From Komagataeibacter diospyri (GTDB lineage Bacteria > Pseudomonadota > Alphaproteobacteria > Acetobacterales > Acetobacteraceae): a stretch of 57,206 bases of DNA. The DNA lies in NCBI RefSeq assembly GCF_006538165.1, contig NZ_BDLU01000033.1:1-57206 (forward strand), in the 5' to 3' direction. The translations under genes and the position numbers were made by a program. A model generated the notes under the pieces. The model saw only the letters and a list, made by a program, of their open reading frames with translations, did not search any database and had not been told where the DNA came from. Shown here in pieces: positions 8,342 to 16,283 of the stretch (its first letter is position 1; each line of letters begins with the position of its first letter).

Positions 8342-10714
8342 GTGTCCCAGACCCTGAATTTCCCCGTGGGCGGCATGTCATGTTCCGCCTGCGCCGCGCG
8401 TATTGAAAAGATCCTCAACCGTCAGGACGGCGTGCACGCCAGCGTCAATTTCGCCACCCAGCGTGTGCAGGTGGTGCTGGATACATCCGTCGCCACGATC
8501 AATGCGGTTGTCGCCGCCATCCGCAAGGCCGGTTTCACGGTGGATGAAAGCAGCGTGGACCTGGCAATCTCAGGCATGTCGTGCGCCGCCTGTGCCGCAC
8601 GTATTGAAAAGATCCTCAACCGCCTGCCCCTGACGCAGGCCAGCGTAAACCTTGCCACCGAACGGGCACATATCGTGTTCGTGCCCGGCATTGCGGATGG
8701 GGATACCTTCATTGCCCGTATTGAAAAAGCCGGTTTTGGCGCATCACTGGTAAATGACGGCATGCCCGATGACACGCATGCCCGCCGTCTTGCCGCATGG
8801 CGTGCGGAACGTGCCCATTTCGTGCTGCTGCTGATCCTGTCGCTGCCGTTTTTTGCGCAGATGGTTCTGATGCCATTTGGTGCCATGTACATGATGCCCG
8901 GCTGGCTGCAGCTTGTACTGGCGGGCGTGGTACAGTTTTACGGCGCGCGGCACCTGTACCAACGTGCGTGGAATGCCCTGCGCGGTGGCGGTGCGAACAT
9001 GGACGTGCTGGTGGTGATGGGCACCAGTATCGCGTATTTCTTCAGCGCGACTGTCGTAATCGCCCATCTGCACCAGCCGCTGTATTTCGAGGCCAGTGTC
9101 GCGATCATCACCCTGATCTCGCTCGGCAGGCTTATGGAGGCCCGCGCGCGCGACCGGACCAGTGCCGGGCTGGAAAGCCTGCTGAAACTACAGCCCCCGC
9201 TTGCGCATGTCCTGGTCAATGGCGCGATGGTGGATCGTCCTGTGGCGGATGTGCGCGTGGGCGACATATTCGTGGTGCGTCCGGGCGAAAGCGTCCCGGT
9301 GGACGGACTGGTGCGCGAAGGCGCATCCGAAGTCAACGAAGCCATGCTGACGGGTGAAAGCATGCCGACGCTGAAACAGGCAGGAAGCCGGGTTTTCGGT
9401 GGCACCATCAATACCAATGGCATGCTGCGCGCCACCGCTACCGGCGTGGGACATGACACGGCGCTGGCGCATATCGTGAAAATGGTCGAACAGGCGCAGG
9501 GGTCAAAAGCGCACGTGCAGCGACTGGTGGACCGGATATCGAATATCTTCGTGCCCACGGTCATCGCCATTGCACTGGCTACGTTCATGATGGGCTGGCT
9601 GGTGACGGGCAATGCGACATGGAGCCTTGTTTCCGCCGTGTCGGTACTGGTCATCGCCTGCCCCTGCTCGCTGGGACTTGCAACGCCTACGGCCATCATG
9701 GTGGGCACGGGACTGGGCGCGCGCTGTGGCATCCTGTTCCGCAATGCGGATGCACTGGAACGCGCACAGAAACTGACCACCATCATCATGGACAAGACCG
9801 GCACCCTGACCGAAGGCCGTCCCACCGTCAGTGACGTGGTGCCCGGGCCGGGAATTGACACCGGCAGGCTGCTTGCCATCGCCTGTGCGCTGGAACAGGA
9901 TTCCGAACACCCGCTGGCCCGCGCCATTGTCGATCATGCCACGGCGGCGGGCATCTCACCGCTACCGGTAAGCGATTTTCACGCCATGCCCGGCATGGGG
10001 GTGACGGCCATGATTGATGGCGCACCGGCATGCCTTGGCTCCCCCCGTTTCATGGCCGATCATGGCATTGCACCCGATGACACCGTGACCACCCGGCTGG
10101 AACAGGAAGGCAAAACCGTCATCGCCGTTACGGCCAATGGACAGCCGATTGGCCATATTGCCCTGTTGGACCGCCTGCGGCCTGACGCCATACGCACCGT
10201 AAGCGCGCTGAAGGCTGCCGGCATCCGGGTCATGATGCTGACAGGCGACAACCCGCGCAGTGCCGCCATCGTGGCGAAACAGGCGGGCGTGGATGACTTC
10301 ATGGCGGGCGTCCTGCCCGGTGACAAGGCGCAGGCGGTCAGGACCTGCCACGATCAGGGCGGCGTGGTTGGCATGGTGGGTGACGGGATCAATGACGCCC
10401 CGGCACTGGCGGCCGCCGATGTAGGCTTCGCCATTGGCGCGGGAGCAGCCATCGCGCTGGATACGGCGGATATCGTGTTGATGAAAAGCGAGTTGACCAG
10501 CGTGCTGGATGCCATTTCCCTGTCGCGCGCCACACTGTCCAAGATCCGGCAGAACCTGTTTTTCGCTTTCATCTATAATATCCTGGGCCTGCCGCTGGCG
10601 GCGTTCGGGCTGCTCAACCCGATCGTGGCGGGGGCGGCCATGGCCATGAGTTCGGTATCGGTTGTCAGCAATTCCCTGCTGCTCAACCGCTGGAAACCGC
10701 ACAGGCAGACCTGA
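8342..10714 (+). CDS. copA: Cu(+)-exporting P1B-type ATPase
   Basis: A 790-residue inner-membrane pump. Two heavy-metal-associated domains come first (GMSCSACAARIEK near residue 12 and GMSCAACAARIEK near 80). Membrane helices follow, then the actuator TGES loop, the metal-selective CPC motif (residues 440-442), the phosphorylation site D484-KTGT, and the GDGINDAPAL hinge. CPC plus C-terminal N/MSS residues is the Cu(I)/Ag(I) signature. Start is GTG at 8342 with GAAGGAG about eight bases upstream. A CsoR-type operator precedes it and csoR follows, so it is a copper-induced efflux gene. It is distinct from the multicopper oxidase also called CopA at 11.9 kb. Confidence 0.95.
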   Translation: MSQTLNFPVGGMSCSACAARIEKILNRQDGVHASVNFATQRVQVVLDTSVATINAVVAAIRKAGFTVDESSVDLAISGMSCAACAARIEKILNRLPLTQASVNLATERAHIVFVPGIADGDTFIARIEKAGFGASLVNDGMPDDTHARRLAAWRAERAHFVLLLILSLPFFAQMVLMPFGAMYMMPGWLQLVLAGVVQFYGARHLYQRAWNALRGGGANMDVLVVMGTSIAYFFSATVVIAHLHQPLYFEASVAIITLISLGRLMEARARDRTSAGLESLLKLQPPLAHVLVNGAMVDRPVADVRVGDIFVVRPGESVPVDGLVREGASEVNEAMLTGESMPTLKQAGSRVFGGTINTNGMLRATATGVGHDTALAHIVKMVEQAQGSKAHVQRLVDRISNIFVPTVIAIALATFMMGWLVTGNATWSLVSAVSVLVIACPCSLGLATPTAIMVGTGLGARCGILFRNADALERAQKLTTIIMDKTGTLTEGRPTVSDVVPGPGIDTGRLLAIACALEQDSEHPLARAIVDHATAAGISPLPVSDFHAMPGMGVTAMIDGAPACLGSPRFMADHGIAPDDTVTTRLEQEGKTVIAVTANGQPIGHIALLDRLRPDAIRTVSALKAAGIRVMMLTGDNPRSAAIVAKQAGVDDFMAGVLPGDKAQAVRTCHDQGGVVGMVGDGINDAPALAAADVGFAIGAGAAIALDTADIVLMKSELTSVLDAISLSRATLSKIRQNLFFAFIYNILGLPLAAFGLLNPIVAGAAMAMSSVSVVSNSLLLNRWKPHRQT

Positions 10715-10791
10715 TCCAGCGCCGTAGGCATATGTCACGGCTTATGGTACGCTGATATGGACATGACAGCATAAAATCGAAGAAGGCGCGC

Positions 10792-11130
10792 ATGGCTCGA
10801 CAGGACGAACTGGTGACATCGATGGAAGGCTGCGCGCATTGCGCCCCCCCCACCGACAGGAAAGTGGAGCAGCCGCACAAGAAGGCCCTGATCAACCGTG
10901 TCCGCCGGATTGAGGGACAGGTGGGCGGCGTGCTGAACATGATCGAGGACGACCGTTACTGCGTCGACATCCTGACCCAGATTTCAGCGGTAAAATCGGC
11001 ACTTGACGGTGTCGCCATCCAGATCCTGTCCACCCATGCCAAAGGCTGCGTACGTCAGTCCGTCATGGACGATGGCGGGGATGAGGCGATCGAGGAAATG
11101 CTGGGGATCGTGCGCAAACTGATCCGCTGA
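10792..11130 (+). CDS. csoR: CsoR-family copper-sensing repressor
   Basis: A 112-residue all-helical DUF156 repressor (INRVRRIEGQVGGVLNMIEDD). The metal site C57-H82-C86 (RYCVDI; STHAKGC) is the Cu(I) pattern of CsoR. An N-terminal extension carries another CAHC motif (residues 14-17), which is unusual and may bind metal. GAAGG lies about seven bases before the ATG. It sits 77 bases after the copper ATPase on the same strand and presumably represses that gene through the operator at 8293-8309. Confidence 0.88.
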   Translation: MARQDELVTSMEGCAHCAPPTDRKVEQPHKKALINRVRRIEGQVGGVLNMIEDDRYCVDILTQISAVKSALDGVAIQILSTHAKGCVRQSVMDDGGDEAIEEMLGIVRKLIR

Positions 11131-11149
11131 TGGAAAACCGATAAATAAA

Positions 11150-11230
11150 ATAAACGTTTTTGGTGAAACTCTCCTCAAAAAACTTCAGAAAACACTGCTT
11201 TAAAAAAAAGCGGCATCCAAAATCTTTATG
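11150..11230 (+). repeat. Dispersed palindromic intergenic element, copy 2
   Basis: Begins ATAAACGTTTTTGGTGAAAC, contains the CTTCAGAAAAC linker and a decayed second hairpin (CTGCTTTAAAAAAAAGCGG), and ends CATCCAAAATCTTT. Same orientation and layout as copy 1, more diverged. Sits between csoR and the next copper genes. Confidence 0.65.
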
Positions 11231-11410
11231 GTTTGCCGGATGTTGCCTGGGCAGTTTTTTGAAATGCCTCCCGATACGTACACGCACAAAACAGGCACCT
11301 GTCCTGTAACACCTGCGCCAATGCGCGGAAAAACCCTTTTCTTTATGCCCCCCATGGGTATTATGCGGACACGTTTTGTTATGCGACTTGCCTGTGCATG
11401 GGAGCCCTGA

Positions 11411-11794
11411 ATGATCAGGACACATGGCCGGATCTGGATTGGCCTGCTGGCCTGGCTGCTTATGCAGACCGGGCTGCTGGTTGCGTCCTTTCCTGCCATT
11501 GCGCAGACACACGATGCCATGGTGCCCTGCACCGTCACGACCTCCCCCCACTGCATGACACCGGCACAACTGACCCACATGGCGCACATGCACCATAAGG
11601 AAGGCCAGTGCTGCCATGTCCATGTCAGTTCTACTGACATGCCATCCCCACCCGCCACCCTGCTGCCCCCGCAACCCGGGGCTGGCACGCAGTCCTACCT
11701 GCCCCATCCGCAGGCCCGCCTGACTGGCGGTGACTGGCTGCGCCCCTTGCGCCCCCCCAAATCCCGGAACAGCCAGGCGCCATCAGGCGTATAA
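11411..11794 (+). CDS. Small exported Cys/His/Met protein at head of copper oxidase operon
   Basis: 127 residues with a signal peptide (IWIGLLAWLLMQTGLLVASFPAIAQ) and a metal-ligand-rich middle (HMAHMHHKEGQCCHVHV). The C-terminal third is Pro-rich and poorly ordered. GGAG lies seven bases before the ATG. It precedes the multicopper oxidase and copB by 60 bases on the same strand, the position held by small copper-responsive proteins such as CopL in Xanthomonas, but I see no clear sequence match to that family. A role as periplasmic copper binder or regulatory leader peptide is inferred from composition and place only. Confidence 0.65.
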   Translation: MIRTHGRIWIGLLAWLLMQTGLLVASFPAIAQTHDAMVPCTVTTSPHCMTPAQLTHMAHMHHKEGQCCHVHVSSTDMPSPPATLLPPQPGAGTQSYLPHPQARLTGGDWLRPLRPPKSRNSQAPSGV

Positions 11795-11854
11795 TGTGCC
11801 CGCCACCCCGTCGGGATGGTGGGGTGTAACTGCCCTGTTTCCGGAATTTTCCAT

Positions 11855-13741
11855 ATGTCCAATGCCTCTCGCACGCGGGACGGCCTGACACGTCGCCGTT
11901 TCGTCACGGGTATGGGGGCGGGTGGGCTGCTTGCCGCCCTGCCCGTACCCGCTTCCGCCAGCCCCGTCACAACCATCGCTCCGGGCACGGTACCTGCCGC
12001 AGCCAGTGCGACATGGAACCTGCATGTCGGTCGCAGGCGTATCGAAATCGACCGCAAGGTCCTGCACGCCCCCTGTATCGGCGGGAACGTGCCCGGTCCC
12101 GTCCTGCGCTGGCAGGAGGGGGATAACGTGACCCTGAACGTCACCAATACGCTGCGTGATGAGGAGACCTCCATCCACTGGCACGGCATCCGCCTGCCCG
12201 CCAACATGGACGGCGTACCAGGACTGAGCTTTACCGGCATTCCCCCCGGTGAAACCTTTACCTACCGTTTTCCCGTCCAGCAGAGCGGAACCTACTGGTA
12301 CCACAGCCATTCCGGCATGCAGGAAGCGCAGGGTCTGTACGGCGCCATCATCATTGACCCCCGTCGTCCCGACCCGAATGCATGCGTGCGGGATTATGTC
12401 GTCGTACTGTCCGAATGGACCGACGTGTCCCCCATGGACATGATCAATAACCTCAAGATGCAGGATGATTATTATGTTTTCCGGCAACGCACGCTGGCGT
12501 CCCTGCCGCATGAGGCCCGGATGGCGGGCAGCGTCGGCGCGGCGCTGAAGGACCGGCTGCAATGGTCACGCATGCGCATGGCCGCGACCGATATTTCCGA
12601 TGTCACGGGCATCATCTACACCTACCTGCTGAACGGGCATGCGCCGGACATGAACTGGAGCGGCCTGTTTACTCCCGGGGAACGGGTAAGGCTGCGGTTT
12701 GTCAACGCGGCCTCCATGACGTTTTTCGACATACGCATACCCGGTCTGGAAATGCTGGTGGTGCAGGCGGATGGCAATGATGTCGAACCCGTGCCGGTGG
12801 ATGAATTCCGCATCGGTGTAGCCGAAACCTATGACGTAATCATCCAGCCGCGCGACAGCCGGGCCTATACGATCTTTGCCCAGAGCGAGGACCGCACCGG
12901 CTACGCCCGTGGCACGCTGGCCCCGCAGCCCGGCATGACCGGTCCCATCCCCCCCATGGACCCGCGCCCGGTACGCACCATGGTCGACATGGGGATGGGC
13001 GACATGAAACCGGGGCAGGACATGAAAGATATGAAGGGTATGGATATGCCCGGCATGTCGAAAAAAGATGCCCCGATGGACGGCATGGACATGTCAGACA
13101 TGGACAATGGGAACATGGACCACATGGACCACATGGACCACATGGACCACATGGACCACATGGACCACATGGACCACATGGACCACATGGACCATGCCAC
13201 GCCCGCAACGCCGGTTATGGAAGTGGATGATCCCGGTCCTCCTCCCATCAATGTCGAAAACCAGAATGTCGCCAGAATGCCAGTGGACCGTCTGGGCAGC
13301 CCCGGTGACGGGCTGGAAGACAATGGGCGCCGCGTGCTGAATTACCGACAGTTGCGCGCAACCCGCCCCGGTACCGACCCGCGCCCGCCATCGCGCGAAA
13401 TCATCATGCACCTGACCGGCAACATGGAACGCTACATATGGGGCTTCAATGGCCGGAAGTTTTCTGAATCCGGGCCAATCCGCCTGAAACTGGGTGAACG
13501 GGTGCGCTTCACACTCATCAACGATACCATGATGGAACACCCCATCCACCTGCATGGCATGTGGAGCGAACTGGAAAATGGCCAGGGTGACTACCGCCCC
13601 TACAAACATACCCTCATCTCACAACCGGGATCACGGCTGAGCTATCTTGTCACGGTCGATGTGCCGGGCATGTGGGCGTATCACTGCCACCTTATGCTGC
13701 ATATGGAACTGGGCATGTTCCGCACGGTCATCGTGGCATGA
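11855..13741 (+). CDS. copA: Periplasmic multicopper oxidase (CopA/PcoA family) with MDH repeats
   Basis: A 628-residue three-cupredoxin oxidase. A Tat signal ([16 protein letters not shown]) suits folding with copper before export. Type 2/3 copper motifs are IHWHG (H108, H110), [15 protein letters not shown] and the C-terminal HCHLMLH with a Met axial ligand region. Between domains 2 and 3 is a Met/Asp/His-rich insert containing nine tandem Met-Asp-His triplets (13115-13195). It oxidises Cu(I) to less toxic Cu(II) in the periplasm. The start at 11855 is preferred over an upstream ATG (11816) because the Tat signal then lies at the N-terminus. copB overlaps its stop. Confidence 0.93.
   Translation: MSNASRTRDGLTRRRFVTGMGAGGLLAALPVPASASPVTTIAPGTVPAAASATWNLHVGRRRIEIDRKVLHAPCIGGNVPGPVLRWQEGDNVTLNVTNTLRDEETSIHWHGIRLPANMDGVPGLSFTGIPPGETFTYRFPVQQSGTYWYHSHSGMQEAQGLYGAIIIDPRRPDPNACVRDYVVVLSEWTDVSPMDMINNLKMQDDYYVFRQRTLASLPHEARMAGSVGAALKDRLQWSRMRMAATDISDVTGIIYTYLLNGHAPDMNWSGLFTPGERVRLRFVNAASMTFFDIRIPGLEMLVVQADGNDVEPVPVDEFRIGVAETYDVIIQPRDSRAYTIFAQSEDRTGYARGTLAPQPGMTGPIPPMDPRPVRTMVDMGMGDMKPGQDMKDMKGMDMPGMSKKDAPMDGMDMSDMDNGNMDHMDHMDHMDHMDHMDHMDHMDHMDHATPATPVMEVDDPGPPPINVENQNVARMPVDRLGSPGDGLEDNGRRVLNYRQLRATRPGTDPRPPSREIIMHLTGNMERYIWGFNGRKFSESGPIRLKLGERVRFTLINDTMMEHPIHLHGMWSELENGQGDYRPYKHTLISQPGSRLSYLVTVDVPGMWAYHCHLMLHMELGMFRTVIVA
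13115..13195 (+). repeat. Nine tandem 9-bp units encoding Met-Asp-His
   Basis: Eight exact copies of ATGGACCAC followed by ATGGACCAT, in frame inside the multicopper oxidase gene. Near-perfect nucleotide identity, not just amino acid identity, points to recent slippage expansion. Copy number probably varies between strains without shifting the frame. Confidence 0.95.
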
Positions 13742-14562
13742 GGTACGTATCTCTTCTGGCAGCCCTGACAGGCTGCATCACGTGCATCACGGGCACGCCT
13801 GCGCTGGCGCAGGTCCCCTCCGCCACTGCCACGACGACGACAACACAGAATACGAAGCCCGCTTACCACGCGGCTGATGCCCCGTCATCCACACCGGTCG
13901 TATATCTGGGCAACATGAAACCGGTCATGGACCATGCCAGCTATTTTCATGGTATCCTTGATGAATTCGAGGGACGGTACGCCCCCGGTGGTTCGGATTT
14001 CCGCTGGGATGGCGAAGCATGGTACGGCACGGATTACAACCGGGTCTGGCTCAAAACCGAAGGCACACTTGAACACGGCCACCTGCATGACGGGGACCAT
14101 GAACTGCTGTACAGCCGCGCGATTTCGTCCTATTTCAATGTGCAGGGTGGTGTGCGCGCGGATATTGACGACGGGCCGACGCGCACATGGGGCGCACTGG
14201 GGGTACAGGGACTGGCGCTGTATGAATTCGAATTTCAGGCCACCGCCTATGTCAGCGACCGCGGACGGTTCGCCACCCGGATTGAAGGATCGTATGACTT
14301 CCTTCTGACCAACCGGCTGATCCTGCAGCCACAGGCGGAATTCAACCTCTATACCAAGTCCGATCCCGCGCGGCAGGTTGGCGCGGGCCTGTCGGATGTC
14401 GATGCGGGACTGCGCCTGCGGTATGAAGTCTGGCGCAAATTCGCACCATACGTCGCGGTATCCTATGCCGGGTACCTGACACAGGCCCGCAGGATCGTGC
14501 ATGACCAGCACGAGGAGACAGGAGCGCTACGCTTTACCTTTGGCATTCGAAGCTGGTTCTGA
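13738..14562 (+). CDS. copB: Outer-membrane copper resistance protein CopB/PcoB
   Basis: 274 residues: a signal peptide (LLAALTGCITCITGTPALAQ) followed by the CopB beta-barrel family sequence (HGILDEFEGRYAPGGSDFRWDGEAWYGTDYNRVWLKTEG...), ending in Phe (GIRSWF), as outer-membrane barrels do. The ATG overlaps the stop of the multicopper oxidase gene (ATGA), so the two are translationally coupled. The usual long Met/His-rich N-terminal region of CopB is short here, which may be compensated by the Met/His insert in the oxidase. Confidence 0.9.
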   Translation: MRYVSLLAALTGCITCITGTPALAQVPSATATTTTTQNTKPAYHAADAPSSTPVVYLGNMKPVMDHASYFHGILDEFEGRYAPGGSDFRWDGEAWYGTDYNRVWLKTEGTLEHGHLHDGDHELLYSRAISSYFNVQGGVRADIDDGPTRTWGALGVQGLALYEFEFQATAYVSDRGRFATRIEGSYDFLLTNRLILQPQAEFNLYTKSDPARQVGAGLSDVDAGLRLRYEVWRKFAPYVAVSYAGYLTQARRIVHDQHEETGALRFTFGIRSWF

Positions 14563-14753
14563 TCCACCTCGGGGTCTACGCAGCGTGACGAAGGGAATTG
14601 TCGCGGCGTATTCCAGCCCCTATATTCTGATTCATGGATGTATCCTGTGTCCGGGAAGGGCCTGATCCTTTCACGTATCAGGATGCAGCCAGGGACCCTT
14701 CATGGTCGTGTAAAACCATACCCATGATTTTTTCCTGATGGAGGATTGGGAAA

Positions 14754-15329
14754 ATGCCTATGTGTAAATCTGTCAGAACAGGCACGCTCCGCGCCCTTGC
14801 CACCGCACTGATTGGGGGTAGCCTTGCCACGCACCCGGCACTGGCCCAGACGCTCACGGTTATTGATGCCAGCGGGCACACGGTGGACATCATTGTTCCC
14901 CGACAGGTCGCAGCGCGCCCCGCATTCGATGCGATCGACCAGATGATGGATCGTGAATTCGCCGCGATGGAAGCACGGCAGCAGCAGATGATGCATCTTA
15001 TGGACCAGACGATGTCCAGCCCGGTTGCCGCCCTGCCTACTCCTGCCCTTGATACCCGTAACGCTCACGGACAGGGCAGCATGTACCAGAGCGTCACGAC
15101 CATATCATGGGGCAGCAATGGCATCCCGTGCAGCCAGACAGTGACCAGCACCAGCAACGGCAATTCTGCCCCCGTCTTTCAGGTTGCAACCCGTGGCGAT
15201 GCCACCTGTACCGCGAGGCTGACCCCCGCCACAAACCGGCAGACACCAGCCACGCAGGCACAGGACCTGACCCCGGCGGTGGATACGACACCGTCCCCTG
15301 CGCGGCGGATTACGTCCCGGCCCTTCTGA
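14754..15329 (+). CDS. Exported protein of unknown function
   Basis: 191 residues, not recognised. A signal peptide (LRALATALIGGSLATHPALAQ) leads to a short beta segment, then a Met/Gln-rich helix (AIDQMMDREFAAMEARQQQMMHLMDQ) that could form a coiled coil or bind Cu(I). A Ser/Thr-rich part with two Cys (PCSQTV; ATCTAR), probably a disulphide, and a low-complexity Thr/Pro tail follow. GGAGG lies about ten bases before the ATG. It lies 191 bases downstream of copB on the same strand. Position and Met content hint at copper handling, but that is only inference. Confidence 0.6.
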   Translation: MPMCKSVRTGTLRALATALIGGSLATHPALAQTLTVIDASGHTVDIIVPRQVAARPAFDAIDQMMDREFAAMEARQQQMMHLMDQTMSSPVAALPTPALDTRNAHGQGSMYQSVTTISWGSNGIPCSQTVTSTSNGNSAPVFQVATRGDATCTARLTPATNRQTPATQAQDLTPAVDTTPSPARRITSRPF

Positions 15330-15330
15330 A

Positions 15331-15414
15331 AATAAAAGTCTTTGGTAAAGCTTTTTTCAAAGAGCTTCAGAAAACGCCGTCTTTTTGAAAAAAGGCGGCG
15401 TCCAGAAGTTTTAT
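15331..15414 (+). repeat. Dispersed palindromic intergenic element, copy 3
   Basis: The clearest copy: AATAAAAGTCTTTGGTAAAGC, a hairpin AAGCTTTTTTCAAAGAGCTT, linker CAGAAAA, a hairpin CGCCGTCTTTTT-GA-AAAAAGGCGGCG, then TCCAGAAGTTTTATT. It starts two bases after the stop codon at 15329 and lies between convergent transcription units, so it may double as a terminator. Confidence 0.8.
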
Positions 15415-15507
15415 TTAGAACAATCCGTGATTGTCCCGATCAGACATCGACAGCATTTCTTCCCATGTGCCGGAATACGTTAATTTATCACCGTGTCATG
15501 AGATCAT

Positions 15508-16220
15508 TTATTTACTAAGCAGGGGCCCGATGCGATCCCATACATATTTCGCCATTATCTCATGTCCCTGCTGGTTGGCATGCGTTGTATCTGGGGCCCA
15601 TGTCTGGTGATCAAGAACGTTGGCAAGGGACTGCCCGGAGGCGAAAAGATCGATGATGGTGTCAGTTGGCGTCGTAAATGGCTGCACGGGGGGCCACCGG
15701 TCTGGGCTTCGTCAATAATGGCGACAGTATACCCTGCTGCCTTCAGGCGACTGACAATCAGTGCCAGGTTACACACCGTTTCAGTAGCAGAAATATTGTA
15801 GGCAGGCAGGTGGTCATTATAGCCGCCAAAGACAACAGCTACCTTGTGCACGGCACCATGGACCACGCTCTCGACAGCGGGCAGCCTGTCCAGCTTCTGC
15901 CGCGTCGTTGCCCCTGACACACTGCGAAATCGTAACTCTGCCAACGCGCGAAACGCTGCATGAGGTAAGGCCAGTTACGGCCATCATACACGCGGAAACC
16001 TTCGGTGCCGCTATCACCAATGGCGATACAGACAGCACGCAACTGTGGCATGTAATCCCCTGCCACGGCTGCGGACGCGGCAAATGCCTGCGTCTCCGCT
16101 GGTGGCGGGCATGGTCGGCTATGACAATGCCGTTCTACATCCCGCCACCAGCGCGTGTGCCGGAAGCAATGGCGCAACGATACCCGTAAGGATAGCTGCA
16201 ACCTGTCCGCGCATGTTCAT
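15508..16220 (-). pseudogene. SGNH/GDSL hydrolase remnant at the end of the cellulose operon
   Basis: Reading the minus strand through three frame changes gives a coherent, about 237-residue exported hydrolase. It has a signal peptide (MRGQVAAILTGIVAPLLPA), the nucleophile block IAIGDSGTEGF, the GxND-like block VVFGGYNDHLPAYN, and the C-terminal catalytic Asp/His block DTTHANQQGHEIMAKY before TAA at 15508. Shifts fall near 16115, near 15940, and at a G6 run (15688-15693, C6 on the coding strand). It starts 63 bases after bcsC and has the fold class of BcsX, so it may be a dead paralogue or an extra acyl-modifying enzyme of the cellulose operon. Confidence 0.7.
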
Positions 16221-16283
16221 GTCACGCCCTTACCAAAAGGTGATGGGACCGTGCAGGCATCCCGGCACTGAAGGATAATGCCG

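Noticed and set aside
12840..13208. Minus-strand frame with a GPCGPC repeat, and possible CRISPR-like array at 13115-13195
   Set aside because: It is the complement of the Met-Asp-His codon repeat. The units are 9 bp with no spacers, so it is neither a collagen-like protein gene nor a CRISPR array.
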